Of a stretch of DNA of 9,187 bases, positions 5,115 through 9,187 are shown in pieces. Below the pieces are notes generated by a model that was not told the DNA's origin, ran no database searches, and saw only the letters and a list, made by a program, of their open reading frames with translations. Both the position numbers and the translations under genes were made by a program. The DNA is taken from contig CAYUNT010000182.1 in assembly GCA_964446285.1 (NCBI GenBank), positions 1-9,187 on the forward strand, read 5' to 3'. Within the stretch, counting starts at the first letter, position 1, and each line of letters opens with the position of its first letter. Origin of the DNA: CAYUNT01 sp964446285. GTDB taxonomy: Bacteria > Sumerlaeota > Sumerlaeia > SLMS01 > CAYUNT01.

Positions 5115-5220
5115 GGTCGTTCTCCTTTGTGAAATGGGGGGGCGGATGGCGCTGTGTCGCTGAGCAAATGCGTCGTCCGCCAGAACCTCGGCGGATCATG
5201 GCTATGTTACACGAATCGGC

Positions 5221-5805
5221 TCAGGATTCTGAAGCGTTTTTTGCCTGGTCTTTGCCTCCTTGTGCGCATGCCCGGATGCGTCTCCGGCGTGTGCGGCCCT
5301 GGCCCGTGCCTGGCCCGGCTCCCTCTCCTGATGATTGCGCCATCCCTTGCCCTCTGCCCTGTCTTGCGCAACGGCCGTGGCCGCGTTCTTCCTCGGCGCG
5401 GCGGAAATTCGCGCTTTTGCATTTCGGACAAGCGGCGGGGCGGCCCGTTCCGAACGGCGCCTCCCAACGATGTCCACAGTCCGCGCACTCGAAGTGCCTC
5501 ATGTTGGTGGTTGTTGCCATATTGTAATGACCTCCTTGCACAGCGATGGCCTTGCCCAGAACGAGCGCCTCAGCCACCTTGCGCCGCGCCGATTCGATGA
5601 TGCGCCCAAAGGTGGGGCGCGACACTCCCATGCGCCCGGCCGCCTGCTCTTGATACAACCCGTCAAGGTCCGCCAGCCGAAGCGCTTCGAGTTCGTCCAG
5701 GCCAAGCGCTACTTCTTCCAGGTCGCGCAAGGGAATTCCCGCGGGCTTGAAGTAATCGCAAGGCGCTTGATGGCAAATTCGGCGGCAATGGGTTGGACGG
5801 GGCAT
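5221..5805 (-). CDS. DUF134 (UPF0251) DNA-binding protein with C-terminal zinc ribbon (194 aa)
   Basis: DUF134 proteins are small predicted helix-turn-helix regulators often found next to NifX-type genes; their target and signal are mostly unknown. Residues 1-92 match the family: MPRPTHCRRICHQAP, YFKPAGIPLRDLEEVALGLDELEALRLADLDGLYQ, then the helix-turn-helix AAGRMGVSRPTFGRIIESARRKVAEAL. Cysteines at 7, 11 and 16 are typical. Residues about 103-130 form a second module, CADC...CPKC (Cys107, 110, 126, 129), a zinc-ribbon. The tail (about 135-194) is a low-complexity Gly/Arg/Gln region whose last residues (GGKDQAKNASES) derive from a CAAAG-type micro-repeat, so the C-terminus may be recently extended. 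No clear Shine-Dalgarno precedes the ATG at 5805, but MPRP is the usual family start. It heads the peroxiredoxin-OsmC cluster. Confidence 0.93.
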   Translation of the reverse strand: MPRPTHCRRICHQAPCDYFKPAGIPLRDLEEVALGLDELEALRLADLDGLYQEQAAGRMGVSRPTFGRIIESARRKVAEALVLGKAIAVQGGHYNMATTTNMRHFECADCGHRWEAPFGTGRPAACPKCKSANFRRAEEERGHGRCARQGRGQGMAQSSGEGAGPGTGQGRTRRRRIRACAQGGKDQAKNASES

Positions 5806-5848
5806 GATGAGCGAATTCTGGGCGGTTACAATTCATATCGGAATGGGG

Positions 5849-5885
5849 ATGGAAGAAAAAGCCCCCAAGCGGGCATGTCTTCCAT
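5849..5885 (-). promoter_or_regulatory. Nested hairpin in the DUF134 leader
   Basis: ATGGAAGA (5849-5856) and TCTTCCAT (5878-5885) are perfect 8-bp arms; inside them GCCC (5861-5864) pairs with GGGC (5871-5874). The structure lies between the palindrome at 5895-5910 and the DUF134 start codon, so it would be in the 5' leader. It contains a T5 run after the inner stem on the minus strand, compatible with an attenuator or an mRNA-stability element. Confidence 0.5.
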
Positions 5886-5894
5886 GCGCACATA

Positions 5895-5910
5895 ATGAGC
5901 ATACGCTCAT
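5895..5910. promoter_or_regulatory. Palindromic operator candidate ATGAGC-N4-GCTCAT
   Basis: ATGAGCATACGCTCAT is a perfect inverted repeat with 6-bp arms and a 4-bp spacer, extendable with one mismatch to TAATGAGC/GCTCATAA. It overlaps the candidate -10 box of the DUF134 promoter. I recall similar TGAGCATATGCTCA-like palindromes near DUF134/NifX loci in other anaerobes, which I cannot verify here. A further ATGAGC half-site is at 5807-5812, next to the DUF134 start codon. Confidence 0.6.
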
Positions 5911-5925
5911 AACCTGGCAAGGCAA
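5898..5925 (-). promoter_or_regulatory. Candidate promoter of the DUF134 gene
   Basis: On the minus strand TTGCCT (5925-5920) and TATGCT (5903-5898) are 16 bp apart. Each matches four of six consensus bases. The -10 box lies inside the palindrome, an arrangement expected for repression by a protein bound there. Confidence 0.4.
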
Positions 5926-6016
5926 ATTTATCCGGCGAATGTGCGATCTCCGACGCCGCCTCATGAAAATCAAGGTGGTAAAATGATTTTAGGGATGCAA
6001 ATCCAGCGGGCGCTGC
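5926..6016. other. Intergenic gap between the pilin gene and the DUF134 promoter
   Basis: No gene is supported. It contains an AT-rich palindrome TAAAAT-g-ATTTTA (5979-5991), about 25 bases after the pilin stop codon. It lacks a GC-rich stem with a T-run, so it is not a convincing intrinsic terminator. Confidence 0.45.
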
Positions 6017-6376
6017 TCAGGGCGCGGGCGGTTCCACGTTGTTGTGGAGCGTGCAATACAAGGTTCCATCAAGGATGTAATACTGCCCGCCTTCGGGACA
6101 CCGTGGAATGGAAGCGCCCATGCGTTTCAAATCCTCGGGAGTCGGATCGTGTCCGTATTCGATTTGAAATTCGACGAGTTTGGGGCGGAAAGCGGCGCGA
6201 TTGGCCATACAGGCGGCTTTTTGCGTGCGCTCCAGATAGATTATAGGGCCGCCGGGGGTTCCGCCAGGACCCGGACCGAGATACATCCCCGTCAGCGTTC
6301 CGAGAATGGCCAGCACGAGCAGGATTTCAAGCAGTGTGAATCCGCGCTGGCTGTTTGTTTTCATCTGCCTGTTCAT
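6017..6376 (-). CDS. Type IV pilin-like / pseudopilin protein (119 aa)
   Basis: The prepilin signal is clear: a short basic leader MNRQMKTNSQRG cut after Gly12, then FTLLEILLVLAILGTL with the Glu at mature position 5. The protein would be processed by prepilin peptidase and act in a pilus, secretion or uptake machine. Cysteines at 56 (AACMANR), 93 (RCPEGGQYY) and 108 (LYCTLHN) match small pilins that end with CPxGGxY...CxxH. A Gly/Pro-rich stretch (residues about 34-44, GPGPGGTPGGP) interrupts the region where the long N-terminal helix normally continues. The ATG at 6376 is chosen because AGGA lies 8 bases upstream; a GTG at 6394 and an ATG at 6364 are alternatives. It begins 24 bp after the BlaI gene, so probably shares its transcript. 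No other pilus genes are nearby. Confidence 0.85.
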   Translation of the reverse strand: MNRQMKTNSQRGFTLLEILLVLAILGTLTGMYLGPGPGGTPGGPIIYLERTQKAACMANRAAFRPKLVEFQIEYGHDPTPEDLKRMGASIPRCPEGGQYYILDGTLYCTLHNNVEPPAP

Positions 6377-6400
6377 CTTGCGAATCCTGTCCACTTCCCT

Positions 6401-6796
6401 TTAGCGCAGCGCCGAACGGGCCGCGTCGCGAACGGACTTTTTCTCCGCCGTTGTTGTTTTTTCTTCCAGCAAAATATGACGCACCAGCGCCGCAAGCGAT
6501 CCGCCGAACATGCGGTTGGCCGTGTCACGGACAACAGCCGAGCGCATGGCCGCGCGATCAAGGCGGGGACGATACACATAAGTCCGCCCCAGAACCCGGT
6601 GCGCAATTGCGCCTTTTTCCTCGAGCACTCGCAGAATGGTGCGGACTGTGGATTCGCGCAATTTCGGCCCCTGTTTCTCAAGCGCCTCCTGCACCTGCTG
6701 CGCGGTGGCCTCACCCTGGTCCCAGATGGCGTTCATGAATTCCAATTCGCGCCGGGCAAGCGGCAAGGTTTTCGTTGCGCGATCCGATTTTTTCAT
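6401..6796 (-). CDS. BlaI/MecI/CopY family transcriptional repressor (131 aa)
   Basis: These dimeric winged-helix repressors bind dyad operators and are usually inactivated by cleavage or metal. Residues about 11-80 form the winged helix: LPLARRELEFMNAIWDQGEATAQQVQEAL, then the recognition helix STVRTILRVLEEKG (50-63) and the wing GRTYVYRP. The C-terminal dimer part contains MFGGSLAALVRHILLEE, corresponding to the FGGS-type block near the protease-cut site in BlaI. Length is typical. The ATG at 6796 follows AGGGGG by about seven bases; a TTG at 6832 would add 12 residues but that TTGACA may instead be promoter-like. No BlaR1/MecR1 peptidase or beta-lactamase gene adjoins; the next gene is a pilin-like protein. 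What it senses is unknown. Confidence 0.92.
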   Translation of the reverse strand: MKKSDRATKTLPLARRELEFMNAIWDQGEATAQQVQEALEKQGPKLRESTVRTILRVLEEKGAIAHRVLGRTYVYRPRLDRAAMRSAVVRDTANRMFGGSLAALVRHILLEEKTTTAEKKSVRDAARSALR

Positions 6797-6843
6797 GGGC
6801 AGCCCCCTGGGAGGGTGGTTCTCATTTGTCAAAGCGATACTAC

Positions 6844-6863
6844 TGAGAGGCGCTCACCGCGGT
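6844..6863. promoter_or_regulatory. Dyad elements that could be the BlaI-type operator
   Basis: TGAG-N5-CTCA (6844-6856) abuts the perfect 8-bp palindrome ACCGCGGT (6856-6863). They lie at the expected transcription start of the repressor gene, just downstream of a CATAAT box. They do not resemble the TACA/TGTA operators of staphylococcal BlaI, so the assignment is positional only. Confidence 0.35.
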
Positions 6864-6871
6864 CCACGCAA

Positions 6872-6900
6872 ATTATGATGCAATGCCATGCGCAGGCGAA
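6872..6900 (-). promoter_or_regulatory. Candidate promoter of the BlaI-type gene
   Basis: On the minus strand TTCGCC (6900-6895) and CATAAT (6877-6872) are separated by 17 bp. The -10 matches five of six consensus bases, the -35 only about three. It overlaps the T-run of the hslU terminator. Confidence 0.38.
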
Positions 6901-6922
6901 AAAACGCAACGGCGCCGCGCCG
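6899..6922 (-). terminator. Probable intrinsic terminator after hslU
   Basis: On the minus strand CGGCG-CGG-CGCCG (6922-6910) forms a 5-bp GC stem, followed by TTGCG and six T (6904-6899). It starts about 14 bases after the hslU stop codon. The short stem and 5-base gap before the T-run make it moderate rather than strong. Confidence 0.55.
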
Positions 6923-6935
6923 CGGACGACCCAAT

Positions 6936-8378
6936 CTACAAAATAAACCGGCTCAGGTCCTGGTCTTTGAGGATGTCGGCGATGGCGGCGCGGACGAATC
7001 CGCGATTGACCGTCACGCGCCCTTGCCCCATGTCCGCCGCCTCGAAACTCACGTCCTCGAGCACGCGCTCAAGAATGGTGTGGAGCCGTCGCGCTCCGAT
7101 GTCTTCGGTCGAGTGATTCACCTGGGCCGCCGCGCTCGCCAGTTCCTCGATGCCGTCTTCCGTGAATTCCAGTTCGATCCCCTCGGCCCCGAGAAGCGCC
7201 TGATACTGGCGCGTAAGGGCGTTGTCTGGTTCGGTGAGGATGCGGCGGAATTCCTTTTCGCCGAGGGATTTCAGTTCGCACCGCAGCGGCAGGCGGCCCT
7301 GCAACTCGGGAATGAGGTCCGAGGGCTTGCTCATGTGGAACGCGCCGGCCGCGATGAATAAAATGTGGTTCGTCTGGACCATTCCGTATTTGGTGTAGAT
7401 GGTGCAGCCCTCGACGATGGGCAGGAGGTCGCGCTGGACGCCTTCGCGCGAGACGTCCGGCCCCTGACCGGCGGCGGACCGGCCCGCGATTTTGTCGATT
7501 TCATCAATGAAAATGATCCCATGTTGCTGGGCGCGTTCGAGTGCTTCGGCTGTAATTTTGTCCATGTCGAGGAGTTTGTCTGTTTCCTCGCCGATGAGAA
7601 TCTCGCGCGCCTTGGCCACGCCGGCCTTCATTGTGTGGCGGCGCGGCGGCATCATTTGATCGACCAGGCTCTGGAGGTCGATGCCCATCTCGGCACCCGC
7701 GCTTGGCCCGACATACACGCCGCCGGGTCCGCTGGCGCGGCGCGTGACCTCGACCTCGACTTCGCGGTCTTCGAGCCGCCCAAGGCGCAGTTGTTCCTCG
7801 ATCAGGCGGCGATTGCGCAACCATTGGCGCGCTGGTTCCGTGTCCGCCGTTTCTCCCTCGCGCAGCGGCGGAAGATCATATTCCACCGTGGGCGCGCCAT
7901 CGCGTTCGACATGGCGGACTGTGACGCGCGGATGCGGCGGCAAGAGCAAATCCGCCAGGCGAACCTCGGCGTTGGCGCGGGCCTGTTCGAGCACCTCGCG
8001 CGTGCGCTCTTCGCGAATCATGCGAATGGAGACCTCGACGAGGTCGCGCACCATCGACTCGACATCGCGCCCGACGTAGCCGACTTCGGTGTATTTGGTG
8101 GCTTCGACTTTGATGAATGGCGCCCCGGAAAGGCGCGCCAAGCGGCGGGCAATTTCCGTTTTTCCGACGCCCGTCGGGCCGATCATCAGTATGTTTTTCG
8201 GCGTGATTTCCTCGGCCATTTCTGGCGGCAGGCAGCGGCGCCGCTCGCGGTTTCGCAGCGCGATCGCCACCATCCGTTTTGCCTTTTCCTGGCCGATGAT
8301 GAACTTGTCGAGTTCGGCCACGATCTGGCGCGGGGTGAGGCCCTGAATGGGGCTGGATTTCTTGAGGATATTGAACAT
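6936..8378 (-). CDS. hslU: ATP-dependent protease ATPase subunit HslU (480 aa)
   Basis: HslU is the AAA+ ring that unfolds proteins and feeds them to the HslV peptidase in the cytoplasm. Visible motifs: N-terminal LTPRQIVAELDKFIIGQ; Walker A GPTGVGKT (67-74); pore loop GYVG (100-103); the inserted I domain (about 115-275); Walker B IIFIDEID (288-295); sensor-1 region with Asn337; arginine finger in ELQGRLPLR (Arg362); sensor-2 GARRLHTILERVLED (430-431); and the C-terminal DLSRFIL, whose insertion into HslV activates the peptidase. At 480 aa it is a little longer than the E. coli protein (443), the extra length being mainly in the I domain. No strong Shine-Dalgarno precedes the ATG at 8378. 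The gene follows a lipoprotein gene by 46 bp. The usual partner hslV is not within the window. Confidence 0.97.
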   Translation of the reverse strand: MFNILKKSSPIQGLTPRQIVAELDKFIIGQEKAKRMVAIALRNRERRRCLPPEMAEEITPKNILMIGPTGVGKTEIARRLARLSGAPFIKVEATKYTEVGYVGRDVESMVRDLVEVSIRMIREERTREVLEQARANAEVRLADLLLPPHPRVTVRHVERDGAPTVEYDLPPLREGETADTEPARQWLRNRRLIEEQLRLGRLEDREVEVEVTRRASGPGGVYVGPSAGAEMGIDLQSLVDQMMPPRRHTMKAGVAKAREILIGEETDKLLDMDKITAEALERAQQHGIIFIDEIDKIAGRSAAGQGPDVSREGVQRDLLPIVEGCTIYTKYGMVQTNHILFIAAGAFHMSKPSDLIPELQGRLPLRCELKSLGEKEFRRILTEPDNALTRQYQALLGAEGIELEFTEDGIEELASAAAQVNHSTEDIGARRLHTILERVLEDVSFEAADMGQGRVTVNRGFVRAAIADILKDQDLSRFIL

Positions 8379-8424
8379 GAGTGTGAATCTCGAATGGGCA
8401 GGAGGGAAGAATTGGCACGCCTCG

Positions 8425-9126
8425 TCAGGGCATTTGCACGGGCGGCGCGCTGATGGCGGGCGTGTGGGCGAATGCGCCCGAGGTTCCGGCCGAAAGGGCG
8501 CAGCGGCTTGCCATGCCTTTCATCAGCCGGTAAACGGAACTGAGCTGGTCGCGCCTGTTTTCAGACCACGTCCAGACGATCTTTTCCTGGGCGCAATCCC
8601 ACGCTTCTACCTCGATTTTCGCGCGGGCGGTCCACCAGTGGACCGTGCGGTGATGCGTAAGGCAGGAATCGTCAATGCGGCTGGCGATTACAAAATCCGC
8701 GCCGAGCGAGCGCCCGAAATCGAGCGGGTCTTGCTCCTGAAGGATTTGCTTGCGCTCGGCCTCGCTGAGTTTCGGGTATTTTTCCTTCAGCGCCGAATCC
8801 TTTGACGCCATATATATTTTCTGGTCCTGGCGCGAATAGACCTGGACGTTGGGAATCTGGGCGGCGAGCGAATCTGCAAGCAAATTGCCCCAATGCATCC
8901 CGTCGTTGGGATCGCGGAAGATGTCCGTGGCGCTCAGCCACCATCCGACGATTTCCGAGGGGTCTTCGGCATGAGACGCGGGAACGGCGGCGTCGAGCAC
9001 CACGACGCGAACGGCGCGCGGGGGGGCAAGAATGGGCCGCGCGGCGCATCCCGCCGCCAGAGCGAGCAGCGCAGCCAGAACAAGGAATGCGCCGGAATGG
9101 ATCATGATTGGATTGGCAGATTTCAT
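8425..9126 (-). CDS. Probable lipoprotein of unknown function (233 aa)
   Basis: A signal peptide (residues 1-26, hydrophobic core FLVLAALLALAAG) ends at Cys27, so the protein is probably lipid-anchored. The mature part starts with AARPILAPPRAVRVVVLDAAVP, then HWGNLLADSLAAQIPNVQVYSRQD, a charged helix (about 108-133, KEKYPKLSEAERKQILQEQD), then LDFGRSLGADFVIASRIDD and WTARAKIEVEAWDCAQEKIVWTWSE. The alternation of an early strand, a helix naming a target and a GADFVIASRI strand is reminiscent of FlgO/CsgG-type periplasmic domains, but this is a shape impression, not a family match. Cysteines at about 153, 175 and 208 might form disulfides. The ATG at 9126 has no clear ribosome-binding site; an ATG at 9105 is also possible. 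hslU follows after 46 bp, perhaps on the same transcript. Confidence 0.75.
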   Translation of the reverse strand: MKSANPIMIHSGAFLVLAALLALAAGCAARPILAPPRAVRVVVLDAAVPASHAEDPSEIVGWWLSATDIFRDPNDGMHWGNLLADSLAAQIPNVQVYSRQDQKIYMASKDSALKEKYPKLSEAERKQILQEQDPLDFGRSLGADFVIASRIDDSCLTHHRTVHWWTARAKIEVEAWDCAQEKIVWTWSENRRDQLSSVYRLMKGMASRCALSAGTSGAFAHTPAISAPPVQMP

Positions 9127-9138
9127 CAGGATTTCTGG

Positions 9139-9167
9139 AGTGTAGCGAAAAGCGGCTTTTATGGGAA
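9139..9167 (-). promoter_or_regulatory. Possible promoter of the lipoprotein-hslU unit
   Basis: On the minus strand TTCCCA (9167-9162) and TACACT (9144-9139) are separated by 17 bp, about 12 bases before the ATG at 9126. Both match four of six consensus bases. With the ATG at 9105 the leader would be about 30 bases. Confidence 0.35.
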
Positions 9168-9187
9168 TGAGACCTCGGAATCGGCTT

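Noticed and set aside
5826..5885. Leader peptide (about 19 codons) ahead of the DUF134 gene
   Set aside because: It has no ribosome-binding site and no run of regulatory codons; its ATG is part of the hairpin arm.
5962..5985. Tiny plus-strand open frame ATG...TGA of seven codons
   Set aside because: Far too short, no ribosome-binding site, and no conserved context.
6797..6832. TTG start extending the BlaI protein by 12 residues
   Set aside because: The ATG at 6796 has a good AGGGGG site and gives the usual family start; the added residues match nothing in the family.
7365..8453. Long plus-strand open frame across hslU
   Set aside because: Antisense shadow of a highly conserved AAA+ gene; its product shows no recognisable motif.

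Overview
The window is GC-rich bacterial chromosomal DNA (GC looks to be around 60% or a little above), densely coded and mostly transcribed on the minus strand. I recognise TilS, a tRNA-Leu(UAA), a NifX-type protein, OsmC, a Prx6-type peroxiredoxin, a DUF134 regulator, a type IV pilin-like protein, a BlaI/MecI repressor and HslU. Three or four lipoproteins of unknown function point to a Gram-negative-type envelope. A redox and metal cluster headed by DUF134 suits an anaerobic or microaerophilic life. Short non-coding-looking repeats (7-, 9-, 11- and 18-mers) have invaded genes and gaps, which I associate with PVC-superphylum and related uncultured lineages, and in the 7-mer case with cyanobacteria. 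The phylum cannot be fixed from the sequence alone.

Layout. 1-1964 (minus): a coupled three-gene unit consisting of a pentapeptide-repeat/J-domain/TPR fusion protein, a small lipoprotein (joined by TGATG) and the N-terminal part of tRNA(Ile)-lysidine synthase (joined by TTGA), which runs off the left edge. The TilS frame continues without a stop through a degenerate heptamer repeat tract. 1965-2283: a divergent intergenic region with four 11-bp tandem units and a possible promoter. 2284-3057 (plus): a lipoprotein with a Pro/Ala-rich tail, followed by a 9-bp repeat that starts at its stop codon. 3123-3212 (minus): tRNA-Leu(UAA). 3356-5910 (minus): a redox/metal cluster of DUF134 regulator, peroxiredoxin, OsmC, a strong terminator, then NifX. 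A near-perfect palindrome overlaps a candidate promoter ahead of the DUF134 gene. 6017-6796 (minus): a BlaI-type repressor and, 24 bp later, a pilin-like protein. 6936-9126 (minus): a probable lipoprotein followed by HslU, ending in a terminator-like hairpin.

How the parts fit. The DUF134/Prx/OsmC/NifX set reads as a thiol-peroxidase and metal-cofactor island with its own DNA-binding regulator. HslU carries every motif needed to unfold substrates and the C-terminal tail that activates HslV, but hslV is not in the window. BlaI appears without a BlaR1 sensor and may control itself and the pilin gene. The strongest unusual items are the heptamer tract inside the TilS frame, the pentapeptide-J-TPR fusion, and the DUF134-linked palindrome with its leader hairpin.
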